Origin: a beta proteobacterium AAP65
Lineage (GTDB): Bacteria > Pseudomonadota > Gammaproteobacteria > Burkholderiales > Burkholderiaceae_C
Assembly: GCA_001295865.1 (NCBI GenBank)
Contig: LJHW01000025.1
Coordinates: 25,498-89,497 of the forward strand
Direction: 5' to 3'
Length of the DNA stretch: 64,000 nucleotides
Shown here: one piece after another, positions 17,872 to 26,437 of the stretch
How the letters are laid out: every line of letters begins with the position of its first letter
Position numbering within the stretch: position 1 is the first letter of the stretch
Position numbers and translations under genes: made by a program
The notes under the pieces: generated by a model
The model's input: the letters and a program-made list of their open reading frames with translations, nothing else
Told to the model about the DNA's origin: nothing
Database searches by the model: none

Positions 17872-19194
17872 ATGCTTTACCAGATCTACGAGAGCCAGCG
17901 CGCCTTGATGGCGCCCTTCGCCGAGTTCGCCAGCGCCTCGGCCAAGCTCTACGACCACCCGCTGTCGCCCTTCGCGCAGTTGCCGCTCTCGCAGCGCATC
18001 TCGGCCGGCTTTGACCTGCTGCACCGCCTGGCGAAGGAATACGAAAAGCCGCCCTTCGGCATCACCAGCGTCACCGCGGGCGGTGCCGAGGTGGCGGTGC
18101 AGGAACAGGTGGCGCTGCACAAGCCCTTCTGCCGCCTGCTGCGCTTCAAGCGGTTCACCGACGATCTTCAGGCGCTGGCGGCGATCAAGGCCCAGCCCAA
18201 GGTGCTGGTGGTGGCGCCGCTGTCGGGCCACCACTCCACGCTGCTGCGCGACACGGTCAAGAGCCTGCTGCAAGACCACAAGGTCTACATCACCGACTGG
18301 ACCGACGCGCGCATGGTGCCACTGGCCCACGGCGCCTTCCACCTCGACGACTACATCGAGTACGTGCAGGAATTCATCCGCCTGGTGGGCCCCGATGTGC
18401 ACGTGATCTCGGTCTGCCAGCCCACCGTCCCGGTGCTGGCGGCGGTGTCGCTGATGGCCAGCCGCGGCGAAACCACGCCGCTGAGCATGACGATGATGGG
18501 CGGCCCCATCGATGCCCGCAAGAGCCCCACCGCCGTCAACAACCTGGCGATGAACAAGAGCCACAGCTGGTTCGAGAACAACGTGATCTTCCGCGTGCCG
18601 CAGAACTTCCCGGGCGCGGGCCGTGCGGTCTACCCCGGCTTCCTGCAGCACACCGGCTTCGTGGCGATGAACCCCGACCGCCACCTCAGCAGCCACTACG
18701 ACTACTTCGCCGACCTCATCAAGGGCGACGACGACAGCGCCGAGAGCCACCGTCAGTTCTACGACGAGTACAACGCCGTGCTCGACATGCCGGCCGAGTA
18801 CTACCTCGACACCATCAAGACCGTGTTCCAGGATTTCGCCTTGGTGCACGGCACCTGGCAGGTGCACGGCGAGCTGGTGCGCCCGCAAGACATCGGCAGC
18901 ACCGCGCTGCTGACCATCGAAGGCGAACTCGACGACATCTCCGGTGCCGGCCAGACGCGCGCCGCGCACGACCTGTGCACCGGCGTGCCCACCTCGCGCA
19001 AGTTCCACTACGACGCGGTGGGTGCCGGCCACTACGGCATCTTCTCTGGCCGCCGCTGGCGCGAGAAGGTCTACCCCGAGGTGCGCCGCTTCATCGCGCG
19101 CTTCAACCAGACGTCCTCCGAGTCCACCGAGGCCGCCACCGGCACCGACAGTGGCAAGGTGACGCGCCTGCCGCGAGCCAAGCGCAGCCGATAG
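17872..19194 (+). CDS. phaZ: Intracellular polyhydroxyalkanoate depolymerase
   Basis: The 440-residue protein is of the PhaZ1 type that mobilises native PHB granules inside the cell. The nucleophile is a cysteine, Cys182 in VISVCQPTVPVLAAV, in place of the usual lipase-box serine, as established for Ralstonia PhaZ1. The N-terminal MLYQIYESQRALMAPF and the late HYDAVGAGHYGIFSGRRW (likely catalytic His) are family hallmarks. ATG 17872 is preferred over the TTG just before it. A perfect palindrome upstream suggests PHA-responsive control. Confidence 0.95.
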   Translation: MLYQIYESQRALMAPFAEFASASAKLYDHPLSPFAQLPLSQRISAGFDLLHRLAKEYEKPPFGITSVTAGGAEVAVQEQVALHKPFCRLLRFKRFTDDLQALAAIKAQPKVLVVAPLSGHHSTLLRDTVKSLLQDHKVYITDWTDARMVPLAHGAFHLDDYIEYVQEFIRLVGPDVHVISVCQPTVPVLAAVSLMASRGETTPLSMTMMGGPIDARKSPTAVNNLAMNKSHSWFENNVIFRVPQNFPGAGRAVYPGFLQHTGFVAMNPDRHLSSHYDYFADLIKGDDDSAESHRQFYDEYNAVLDMPAEYYLDTIKTVFQDFALVHGTWQVHGELVRPQDIGSTALLTIEGELDDISGAGQTRAAHDLCTGVPTSRKFHYDAVGAGHYGIFSGRRWREKVYPEVRRFIARFNQTSSESTEAATGTDSGKVTRLPRAKRSR

Positions 19195-19215
19195 GCCACA
19201 ACCGATAATCGCGGG

Positions 19216-19956
19216 GTGCCGTTCCCCGCCAACGAAACCCGCTCCCAGGCCGCCGACACCGCGGCACTGGCCGAACGCCTGAACGCGGCGCTGCCGCAGA
19301 CGCAGTGCACCCGCTGCGGCTATCCCGATTGCCGCAGCTACGCGCTGGCCATCGCCGGCGGCGAAGCGCCGATCAACCGCTGCCCCCCGGGCGGCGCCGA
19401 GGGCATCACCCGGCTGGCACAGATCACCAGCGGCCCTGCTTTGCCGCTGGACACCACCCACGGCACCGAAGGCCCGCGCCAGCTGGCCGTCATCGACGAA
19501 GCCTGGTGCATAGGCTGCACGCTGTGCATCAAGGCCTGCCCGGTGGACTGCATCGTCGGCGCCTCCAAGCTGATGCACACCGTGATCGACGCGCAATGCA
19601 CAGGCTGCGAACTGTGCATCCCGGTGTGCCCGGTCGATTGCATTTCGCTGGTGCCGGTGACCGGCGAGCAGACCGGCTGGCTGGCCTGGAGCCAGCCGCA
19701 GGCCGACGAAGCGCGTGAGCGTTACGAGTTCCGTCAGCAGCGCCTTCAACGCGAGGAGCGCGAGAACGACGAACGCCTGGCCGCCAAGGCCCGCGCCAAG
19801 CTCGCCGACCTCGCCGCACACAGCAAGCTCACCGAGCCCGCCGCGCTGGATGCCAAACGCGCCGTCATCGAAGCCGCCTTGCGCCGCGCCGCCGAAAAGC
19901 GCCAGGCCGCCACCGCCCCGCCCACCGCTCCTGTCGCGCCCACCGATGAAGCCTGA
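19216..19956 (+). CDS. rnfB: RnfB-type iron-sulfur ferredoxin protein
   Basis: This 246-residue protein joins an N-terminal four-cysteine cluster domain (CTRCGYPDCRSY ... NRCPPGG) to two classical [4Fe-4S] motifs (CIGCTLCIKACPVDC and CTGCELCIPVCPVDC), the layout of RnfB of the Rnf electron-transport complex. Unlike membrane RnfB it lacks the N-terminal anchor helix, and no rnfA, C, D, G or E is nearby. It starts at a GTG and its 3' end overlaps nth by 11 bases, so it may serve as a soluble ferredoxin, perhaps helping the Fe-S enzyme Nth. Confidence 0.88.
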   Translation: MPFPANETRSQAADTAALAERLNAALPQTQCTRCGYPDCRSYALAIAGGEAPINRCPPGGAEGITRLAQITSGPALPLDTTHGTEGPRQLAVIDEAWCIGCTLCIKACPVDCIVGASKLMHTVIDAQCTGCELCIPVCPVDCISLVPVTGEQTGWLAWSQPQADEARERYEFRQQRLQREERENDERLAAKARAKLADLAAHSKLTEPAALDAKRAVIEAALRRAAEKRQAATAPPTAPVAPTDEA

Positions 19957-20608
19957 AGCCGCCGAGATCTTCTTTGCCACGCTGGCTGCTGCCAACCCGC
20001 GGCCGCAGACCGAGCTGGAGTACACCAGCGTCTTCGAGTTGCTGGCCGCCGTGCTGCTCTCGGCCCAGGCCACCGACGTGGGCGTCAACAAGGCCACCAA
20101 ACGCCTGTTTGCGCTGGCGCCCACGCCACAGAAGATGGTGGCACTCGGGGTCGAGCGCGTCACCGAGCTCATCCGCACCATCGGCCTCTTTCGCAACAAG
20201 GCCAAGAACCTGGTGGCCACCTGCGAGATCCTGATCCAGCAGCACGGCGGTGAAGTGCCGCGCTCGCGCGAGGCCCTGGAAGCCCTGCCCGGCGTGGGCC
20301 GCAAAACCGCCAACGTGGTGCTGAACGTCGCTTTCGGCGAACCGACGATGGCGGTGGACACGCACGTCTACCGCGTCAGCCGCCGCGCCGGCCTGGCGCG
20401 CAGCGAGAGCGTGCGCGGCGTTGAAGACGAGCTGATGCGCCGCGTGCCCCCGGCCTACCTGGTGGACGCCCACCACTGGCTCATCCTGCACGGCCGCTAT
20501 GTCTGCACGGCGCGCGCGCCGCGCTGCGATGTGTGCACCGTGCGCAGCGTCTGCGACCATGGGCGCCGCCTGCCGCCTCCTACAATGCCCGCCAAGGGGA
20601 AGCCTTGA
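19946..20608 (+). CDS. nth: Endonuclease III
   Basis: Nth is the base-excision glycosylase/AP lyase that removes oxidised pyrimidines. The 220-residue protein has the helix-hairpin-helix LPGVGRKTANVV with the catalytic lysine, the catalytic aspartate in AVDTHVYRVSRR, and the C-x6-C-x2-C-x5-C [4Fe-4S] motif (CTARAPRCDVCTVRSVC). ATG 19946 lies inside the end of rnfB, which suggests translational coupling, a pairing also found in E. coli. Confidence 0.97.
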   Translation: MKPEAAEIFFATLAAANPRPQTELEYTSVFELLAAVLLSAQATDVGVNKATKRLFALAPTPQKMVALGVERVTELIRTIGLFRNKAKNLVATCEILIQQHGGEVPRSREALEALPGVGRKTANVVLNVAFGEPTMAVDTHVYRVSRRAGLARSESVRGVEDELMRRVPPAYLVDAHHWLILHGRYVCTARAPRCDVCTVRSVCDHGRRLPPPTMPAKGKP

Positions 20609-20609
20609 G

Positions 20610-20840
20610 ATGGCCAAGCTGGAAGACCTTGCCGAACGTGTCGACCGCCTGGTGCTGCGGCACCAGGAACTCAAGCGCACCAGCGCCTTGATCGAGCAGC
20701 AGCTCGCGGCCGTCACAGCCGAACGCGACAGCCTGCGCTCGCGCCTGGCGGCTGCACGGGGCCGCATCGACGCGCTGCTCGAACGCCTGCCGGCCGAGCC
20801 TGCCGCGGCCCCCGCGCGTGAGCCCGAGGCCGGCGCATGA
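20610..20840 (+). CDS. ZapB-like coiled-coil protein (TIGR02449 type)
   Basis: A 76-residue protein that is almost entirely one coiled coil (about residues 3-62, LEDLAERVDRLVLRHQELKR and onward) with an Ala/Pro/Glu tail. This is the form of the small proteins always found just before zapA in Burkholderiales and likened to ZapB, a Z-ring-associated factor. It starts one base after the nth stop, and its stop overlaps the zapA ATG (ATGA). Function is inferred from form and neighbourhood. Confidence 0.82.
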   Translation: MAKLEDLAERVDRLVLRHQELKRTSALIEQQLAAVTAERDSLRSRLAAARGRIDALLERLPAEPAAAPAREPEAGA

Positions 20841-21157
20841 AGCAGCTCGAAGTCTCCATCCTCGGCCAGGTCTACATGCTGGGCTGTCCCGAAGGCGGCG
20901 AGGCCCTGCTGCAAGCCGCCGTGGCTGCTGTCGACCGCGAAATGAGCTCGATCCGCGACTCTGGCAAGGTCAAGGCACGCGAGCGCATCGCCGTGCTGGC
21001 GGCGCTGAACCTGGCCTACCAGCTGGCCGAGCGGCAGACCGCTCCGCAGCCCCCGGCCGCACCCGCGGTGATGAGCGCCAACGACGACAGCGACGAGCTG
21101 GCGGCCCTGATGCGCCGCGTCGACGCAGCCCTGGGCGAAGACGGCCAGCTTCTGTGA
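20837..21157 (+). CDS. zapA: Cell division protein ZapA
   Basis: ZapA bundles FtsZ filaments. The 106-residue protein has the N-terminal globular motif KQLEVSILGQVYMLGCPEG followed by a helix (VDREMSSIRDSGKVKARERI) and a C-terminal coiled coil. It overlaps the ZapB-like gene by 4 bases and is followed by 6S RNA, the conserved zapA-ssrS order of beta- and gammaproteobacteria. Confidence 0.95.
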   Translation: MKQLEVSILGQVYMLGCPEGGEALLQAAVAAVDREMSSIRDSGKVKARERIAVLAALNLAYQLAERQTAPQPPAAPAVMSANDDSDELAALMRRVDAALGEDGQLL

Positions 21158-21201
21158 GTTCCGGCGCGGCCCTGCGCTGCACGTGCGGCGGGGCCGAGGT
21201 C

Positions 21202-21207
21202 TAGAAT
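21202..21207 (+). promoter_or_regulatory. ssrS promoter -10 element
   Basis: TAGAAT lies 6-7 bases before the predicted 5' end of 6S RNA at 21214. The -35 region (around 21179-21184) is weak. Confidence 0.55.
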
Positions 21208-21213
21208 GAATTT

Positions 21214-21394
21214 GTCCGTCGTGGATGTGTGAGCCTTTCATGTCCTTGAGCCGATGGTCTATGACCAAGGGCTTGGAACATCGCCACGCAGGCGTGATCG
21301 TCTCGCGTCAGATGAACCCAATGCATGGCTGACCTCGCCCACCTGAACTCCCCCTTTGGTTCAGGCACCCGGGTTCACACCTTTCACGGCGGAC
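21214..21394 (+). ncRNA. ssrS: 6S RNA
   Basis: 6S RNA mimics an open promoter and sequesters sigma-70 RNA polymerase in stationary phase. The call rests on three points. The terminal stem GTCCGTCGTG (21214-21223) pairs with CACGGCGGAC (21385-21394), extended by GTGTGAGCC with GGTTCACAC. The segment CCTTGAGCCGATGGT matches the conserved 5' bubble flank (E. coli CCCTGAGCCGAT). The 3' half contains the expected CACCTGAAC ... GGTTCAGG hairpin. Location directly after zapA is the conserved one. Ends are estimated from the stem and could shift a few bases. Confidence 0.85.
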
Positions 21395-21437
21395 ACCCCA
21401 CCCCTGCCGCCCGCTCATCGCACCGTTGTTCAGCCCG

Positions 21438-21902
<465 letters not shown>

Positions 21903-22718
21903 ATGGACCTCGGCTTCACGCTGGTGGCCGAGCTGCTGGCCCTGGGCACCTTCGCGGGTTTCCTGGCCGGCCTGCTGGGCATAGGCGGCGGCATGCTGAT
22001 GGTGCCGGTGATGACGTGGCTGCTCACACAGCGCGGTGTCGACAGCGGCCTGGCAGTGAAGATGGCCATCGCCACCTCCATGGCCACCATCCTCTTCACC
22101 TCGCTGTCCAGCGTGCGCGCGCACCACCGGCTGGGCGCGGTGCGCTGGCCCATCGCGCGGCGCATGGCACCGGGCATCGTGTTCGGCGGGCTGCTGGCCG
22201 GCGCCGGGGCATTTGCCGTGCTCAAGGGCCAGGGCCTGGCGCTGCTGTTCGCGGCCTTCATCGGCTACACGGCCGTGCAGATGGCGCTGGACCGCAAACC
22301 CAGCCCCGGGCGCGAGATGCCCGGCGCCTGGGGCCAGGCCGGCGTGGGCACGGGCATCGGCTTCATCTCGGGTCTGCTGGGCGCCGGCGGCGCGTTCCTG
22401 TCGGTGCCGTTCATGACCTGGTGCAACGTACCGCCGCGGCACGCCGTGGGCACGAGTTCGGCGCTGGGTTTCCCCATCGCAGCGGCCAGCACGCTGGGCT
22501 ATGTGATCAGCGGCTGGCAGCTGCCGCCAGCCCTGCCGGGCGCGGTGGGCTACCTCTACCTGCCGGCGCTGGCCATCGTGGCAGCGGCCAGCGTGCTGGT
22601 GGCGCCGCTCGGCGCGCGTGTCGCGCAGCGCATCAACGTGAAGGTGCTCAAGCGCCTGTTCGCGGTGCTGCTGATGGTGCTGGCGCTGAGCATGTTGCAC
22701 CGCGGCCTGACAGGCTGA
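21903..22718 (+). CDS. TauE/SafE family sulfite exporter-like permease
   Basis: A 271-residue, roughly eight-helix membrane protein with the two family repeats: GFLAGLLGIGGGMLMVPVM near residue 20 and GFISGLLGAGGAFLSVPFM near residue 155. Family members export or import sulfite, sulfoacetate or other organosulfur and C2 compounds; the substrate cannot be told from sequence. The start codon directly follows the stop of the EVE gene, so the two are probably co-translated. The stop is 18 bases from the convergent GGDEF-like gene. Confidence 0.93.
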   Translation: MDLGFTLVAELLALGTFAGFLAGLLGIGGGMLMVPVMTWLLTQRGVDSGLAVKMAIATSMATILFTSLSSVRAHHRLGAVRWPIARRMAPGIVFGGLLAGAGAFAVLKGQGLALLFAAFIGYTAVQMALDRKPSPGREMPGAWGQAGVGTGIGFISGLLGAGGAFLSVPFMTWCNVPPRHAVGTSSALGFPIAAASTLGYVISGWQLPPALPGAVGYLYLPALAIVAAASVLVAPLGARVAQRINVKVLKRLFAVLLMVLALSMLHRGLTG

Positions 22719-22736
22719 GGCGCGGCGCGCCTGGGT

Positions 22737-23753
22737 TCAGGCGTTCTCGAAGCGGATGGCGGCGAGCGTGACGTGGTTGCCGCCGCGGCGGCGCGCCTCC
22801 AGCAGCGCGGCTTCGCAGGCCGCCACCAGTTCGTCCTGGCCTTGCGCCGTGTGCGGGAAGCTGGCCACGCCCATCGAGACCGTGAAGCCCAGGTCCTGGC
22901 CCTCGTGCACGACGATCTGCGCCGCACATTTGCGGCGCAGGCCCTCCATGCGCGCGTGCGCCGTGGCCAGGCCCACGCCCGACAGCAACACGGCAAAACG
23001 GCCTTCGTCGTAGACGCAGGAGGCATCCATCGCACGCGTGCCGCCGCGCAGCAGGCGCCCGATGGCCTCGAAGACACGCTGGCGCCCCGGCGCGCCCAAG
23101 GCCTGGGCTTGCACGGTGGGCGGGTCGATCTCCAGAAAGACGATGGCGAACTCGCGGTGCTCGCGCGTGGAGAGGTCCACCTCGCGGCGCAGCTGGTCGT
23201 CAAAGTGCGCGCGGCGGTACAGCCCCGAGGCCGGGTCGCGCAGCGCCTGGTCGGCGAGTTCACGCTGCAGCAGTTCGTTGGCGCGCTGTTGCTGCTCGAT
23301 CTGCTCGAGCGCCGCCCGCAACTGGGCCTCGCGCTGGCGTTCTGGCGCCAGGTCTTGCCAGACGCTGCAGATCCAGCGCTGGCCGTCGGCTTGAGGTGGG
23401 CTCACCCACCGCATCACCGAAAACTCGCGCCGCGAGCCGCGGATCTCGAAACGGTGTTCGCTGGTCAGCGGTTCACCATGGGCCAGGGCCGTGTGTTCAG
23501 CGGCGCGCAACACGGTGGCCACGGCGGGCTCGAAGATGTCGGCATCGGTGCGGCCCGCCAGGTCGTGCAGCGGCAGGCCGAGCATGGCCGCCATGGCCTC
23601 GTTGGCATGCAGCCAGACGCCTGTGCGCAGCTCTTTGACTGCGAGCAGCTCGCCGTGGCGCTGCAAGACCCAGGGCAACAACGCGGCCAGCACCGGGGGC
23701 AGCTCGGTGGGGGCGTTGAAGGCCGTGGTTGGCGCGTCGAGCATCGTGGTCAT
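22737..23753 (-). CDS. PAS protein with degenerate GGDEF domain
   Basis: The 338-residue protein has an N-terminal PAS-like domain (about 25-135, with HANEAMAAMLGLPLHDLAGR), a short coiled coil (140-170) and a GGDEF-fold domain from about 175. The active-site loop reads VYDEGRFAVLL where active diguanylate cyclases have GG(D/E)EF, and the metal-binding aspartate region reads FLEIDPP. Catalysis is therefore unlikely and a regulatory or GTP-sensing role more so. No membrane segment is seen. It is convergent with the TauE gene; upstream is a 332-bp spacer. Confidence 0.85.
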   Translation of the reverse strand: MTTMLDAPTTAFNAPTELPPVLAALLPWVLQRHGELLAVKELRTGVWLHANEAMAAMLGLPLHDLAGRTDADIFEPAVATVLRAAEHTALAHGEPLTSEHRFEIRGSRREFSVMRWVSPPQADGQRWICSVWQDLAPERQREAQLRAALEQIEQQQRANELLQRELADQALRDPASGLYRRAHFDDQLRREVDLSTREHREFAIVFLEIDPPTVQAQALGAPGRQRVFEAIGRLLRGGTRAMDASCVYDEGRFAVLLSGVGLATAHARMEGLRRKCAAQIVVHEGQDLGFTVSMGVASFPHTAQGQDELVAACEAALLEARRRGGNHVTLAAIRFENA

Positions 23754-24085
23754 GTCGGAAAGGTGAGACCCTCGAAGGCCGGGCCTGTCGCTGCACCAAA
23801 CTGCGGCCCGTGCCCTATCTTGGTGGGGCCCCAGGTCCAGAGCAAGCGTCGTGGCGATTCTGGCCCCTAGTTTGTCGCTGGCACCGCCACAAATGCGGGG
23901 TAAACACCGGGCTCACAGGCCCACCGGCGCCGGGGCTCGCCCGGTACGGCGTGCCCCGGGCTCCTGGCCTGGCACCGTGCTGGCACCAGCGGGCGGCCCG
24001 GAACTTGCGATCTCGCGCTGCAGGGCCTCCGAGCCTGCCCTCAGCACCCTTGCGCGCCCTCGGCCGCTTGCCGAGCCACCCCTCC
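23754..24085. other. Intergenic region without a recognisable gene
   Basis: This 332-bp divergent spacer must hold promoters for the PAS/GGDEF-like gene (minus) and ybiB (plus). Open frames through it read as low-quality Pro/Arg-rich translations with no family features. A TGGCAC-N5-TGGC sequence at 23970-23984 has sigma-54 spacing but one core mismatch, so I do not call it. No hairpin with a T run is visible. Confidence 0.5.
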
Positions 24086-25042
24086 ATGAGCATCGCCCCT
24101 TACCTGAAGGACATCGGCCGCGGCGCCGCCGGCGCCCGCGATCTGGGCCTGTCCGCGGCCGAGGCGCTGATGGGCGCCGTGCTCGACGGCGAGGCCAGCC
24201 CCGCCGAGTGCGGCGCCTTCGTGATGGCCATGCGCATGAAGGGCGAGACGCTGGACGAACTGGCCGGCTTCCTCCAGGCCGTGCAGGCGCGTTGCATCGC
24301 CGTGCCCAGCACACGGCCGGTGGTGCTGCTGCCGTCGTACAACGGCTCGCGGCGCCTGCCCAACCTGACGCCCCTGCTGGCGATGTCGCTGGCGCGAGAA
24401 GGCCTCAACGTGCTGGTGCACGGCCCGCTGGCCCAGCCGCAGCGGGTGTGCACGGCCGCCATCCTGGCCGACCTGGGCTTGGCACCGGCGCAGCAGGTGC
24501 AGGACATCGAAGACGCCTGGGCGCGACGCGAGCCGGCATTTGTGCCCACGGCCGTGCTGTGCCCGCCGCTGCAAGCCTTGCTCGATCTGCGTGCGCTCAT
24601 CGGCTTGCGCGGGCCCGGCCATACCGTGGCCAAGATGATCAACCCCGTGCAGGGGGCGCCAGCTATGCGGGTGGTGAACCACACCCACCCGGAGTTCGGG
24701 GCGCTGATGGCGACCTGGGCACAGCGCCACGCCATCGATGCCCAACTGCTGCGCGGCACCGAAGGTGAACCCGTGGCCGACCCGCGTCGGCTGCCGCGCA
24801 TCGACACCTGGCTGGGCGGCGCCCACCGCCCCGAACACTCAGCCGCCGCGCAGGACGGCGTGCTGAGCGAGTTGCCCGTGCTGCCGCGCAGCACCGATGC
24901 CGCCTGCACGGCGGTGTATGTGCAAGAGGTGCTCAGCGGCTCGCGGCCGGCGCCCGCGCCGCTGGCCCGCCAGGTGGCCCTGCTGGTGGGTGCCGTGGCG
25001 GCGCTGCAGGCCCGGGGCGCCGGCCGGGCCCTGTCAGCCTGA
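24086..25042 (+). CDS. ybiB: DNA-binding protein YbiB (TrpD-like fold)
   Basis: YbiB resembles anthranilate phosphoribosyltransferase (TrpD) but binds nucleic acid instead of acting as an enzyme. The 318-residue protein has the N-terminal helical domain ([40 protein letters not shown]) and the alpha/beta domain with [19 protein letters not shown] and [15 protein letters not shown]. The TrpD phosphoribosyl-binding glycine loop is replaced, as is normal for YbiB. ATG 24086 matches the family N-terminus; the frame is open far upstream, but that part looks non-coding. Confidence 0.9.
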   Translation: MSIAPYLKDIGRGAAGARDLGLSAAEALMGAVLDGEASPAECGAFVMAMRMKGETLDELAGFLQAVQARCIAVPSTRPVVLLPSYNGSRRLPNLTPLLAMSLAREGLNVLVHGPLAQPQRVCTAAILADLGLAPAQQVQDIEDAWARREPAFVPTAVLCPPLQALLDLRALIGLRGPGHTVAKMINPVQGAPAMRVVNHTHPEFGALMATWAQRHAIDAQLLRGTEGEPVADPRRLPRIDTWLGGAHRPEHSAAAQDGVLSELPVLPRSTDAACTAVYVQEVLSGSRPAPAPLARQVALLVGAVAALQARGAGRALSA

Positions 25043-25082
25043 GGGGCTGAGCGGCTTGACGGGCCTGTGCAACAGGTCGGTG

Positions 25083-25111
25083 TTGGGCGCGGCCATTTCC
25101 CGGTCTATAAT
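25083..25111 (+). promoter_or_regulatory. rpsU promoter
   Basis: TTGGGC (25083-25088), a 17-base spacer and a perfect TATAAT (25106-25111) give a strong sigma-70-type promoter. The predicted start is near 25118, leaving a leader of about 160 bases before rpsU. Confidence 0.75.
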
Positions 25112-25280
25112 CTTCGGCTTTGCTGGCAAACCTGCGTGTCGATCTGCAAGCGGTTTCGTTCGGTGTCGGGCTCCAAACCCCAGGGTTGACGAGTGCGGTG
25201 CCGTCGGGGCCGTTCCGGAACATGGCCCCCGTGACCGCCCTTGCAGACACCGAGCGCGAAACTTCAGGATTCCTGACCCC

Positions 25281-25493
25281 ATGACCACCATCCGCGTCAA
25301 AGAGAACGAGCCGTTCGACGTTGCCCTGCGCCGTTTCAAGCGCACCATCGAGAAGATCGGCCTGCTGACCGAACTGCGCGCCCGCGAGTTCTACGAAAAG
25401 CCCACCGCCGAGCGCAAGCGCAAGAAGGCTGCGGCCGTCAAGCGCCACTTCAAGCGCGTGCGCAGCATGCAGCTGCCGAAGAAGCTCTACTGA
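25281..25493 (+). CDS. rpsU: 30S ribosomal protein S21
   Basis: S21 is a small, basic, late-assembling 30S protein that helps base-pairing of mRNA with the anti-Shine-Dalgarno region. The 70-residue sequence [20 protein letters not shown] ... [13 protein letters not shown] is unmistakable and of normal length. A strong promoter and a roughly 160-base leader precede it. yqeY follows, as in other proteobacteria, with a partial terminator between. Confidence 0.98.
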   Translation: MTTIRVKENEPFDVALRRFKRTIEKIGLLTELRAREFYEKPTAERKRKKAAAVKRHFKRVRSMQLPKKLY

Positions 25494-25515
25494 GCCTCTT
25501 CACCCGCGTACACCT

Positions 25516-25551
25516 ACAAGCCCGCGCGGGACGCCGCAGCGGGCTTGTTTC
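25516..25551 (+). terminator. Hairpin between rpsU and yqeY
   Basis: ACAAGCCCGC (25516-25525) pairs perfectly with GCGGGCTTGT (25539-25548) around a 13-base loop, followed by TTCATT. The T run is short, so this looks like an attenuator that lowers yqeY expression relative to rpsU. Confidence 0.6.
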
Positions 25552-25566
25552 ATTCCGGAGCCCGAG

Positions 25567-26016
25567 ATGTCGAGCCTCAAAGACCGCATCACCGAAGACA
25601 TGAAGACCGCGATGCGGGCCAAGGACAGCGAGCGCCTGGGCACCATCCGCATGCTGCTGGCCGCCTGCAAGCAGCGCGAGGTGGACGAGCGCATCGTGCT
25701 CGACGACACCGCCGTGGTGGCCATCGTCGACAAGCTGGTCAAGCAGCGCAAGGACAGCATCACCGCCTTCCAGCAAGGCGGGCGCGAAGACCTGGTCGCC
25801 AAGGAAAGCGCCGAGCTGAGCGTGCTGGAGGGCTACCTGCCGCAGCGCCTGTCGGCCGACGAAGTGGCGACCGAGATCGCGGCCCTGGTGGCCGAGCTCG
25901 GCGCGGCCGGCCCCGGCGACATGGGCAAGGTGATGGGTGCGGCCAAGGCCCGCCTGGCCGGCAAGGCCGACATGGGTGCGGTGTCTGCCGCTGTCAAACA
26001 AGCTCTCGCAAAGTGA
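25567..26016 (+). CDS. yqeY: GatB/YqeY domain-containing protein
   Basis: The 149-residue helical protein (MSSLKDRITEDMKTAMRAKD, RLGTIRMLLAACKQREVD, LEGYLPQRLS, GDMGKVMGAAKARLAGKAD) is the stand-alone YqeY form related to the tail domain of GatB, the tRNA-dependent amidotransferase. That domain binds tRNA, but the role of free YqeY is not established. It follows rpsU, and the next gene starts 5 bases after its stop. Confidence 0.95.
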   Translation: MSSLKDRITEDMKTAMRAKDSERLGTIRMLLAACKQREVDERIVLDDTAVVAIVDKLVKQRKDSITAFQQGGREDLVAKESAELSVLEGYLPQRLSADEVATEIAALVAELGAAGPGDMGKVMGAAKARLAGKADMGAVSAAVKQALAK

Positions 26017-26021
26017 AAGTC

Positions 26022-26366
26022 ATGAGTCAACTGCCCCTGCGCCAAATCGCCGCCGATGTCTGCGTGGCCCCGCAACTCACACCTGATGCGATGGCCGAGG
26101 CCGCCTCGATGGGCTTCAAGAGCGTGGTGAACAACCGCCCCGATTTTGAACACGGCCCTGACCAGCCCACCAGCGCGGCGATCGAAGCCGCCGCGCGCGC
26201 CGCCGGCCTGGAATACCGCCACCTGCCGGTGGACGGTGGCTACCAATCGCCCGAGGAAATCGCCGCCATGGCTGCGCTGCTGGCCGAACTGCCGCGGCCG
26301 CTGCTGGCCTTCTGCCGCTCGGGCGCCCGTTCCACCAACCTGTACATGCAGGCGCTGGGCCAGTAA
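26022..26366 (+). CDS. Cys-based phosphatase-like protein (TIGR01244 / beta-lactamase-hydrolase-like domain)
   Basis: A 114-residue protein with the dual-specificity phosphatase-like fold found alone or fused to metallo-beta-lactamase and sulfur-transfer domains (Blh type). The P-loop FCRSGARSTNLY has the Cys-x5-Arg signature, and the upstream blocks SMGFKSVVNNRPDFE and YRHLPVDGGY match the family. Related proteins act in sulfide/persulfide metabolism or biofilm control; no specific role can be assigned. It is probably co-transcribed with yqeY. Confidence 0.9.
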   Translation: MSQLPLRQIAADVCVAPQLTPDAMAEAASMGFKSVVNNRPDFEHGPDQPTSAAIEAAARAAGLEYRHLPVDGGYQSPEEIAAMAALLAELPRPLLAFCRSGARSTNLYMQALGQ

Positions 26367-26437
26367 AACCGGCCAGCCCGGGCCCCTGCCCTGCCACCGG
26401 CAGCGCCGCCAGGGCGCGCGGGCCGCAAGGAGATCAG

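Noticed and set aside
17677..20361. An 894-codon minus-strand frame opposite phaZ-rnfB-nth
   Set aside because: It is an antisense shadow. The three plus-strand genes have full motif sets.
23970..23984. TGGCAC-N5-TGGC as a sigma-54 promoter for ybiB
   Set aside because: Spacing is right but the -12 element lacks the TT of TTGC. The region is repetitive in TGGCAC-like words, so it is not called.
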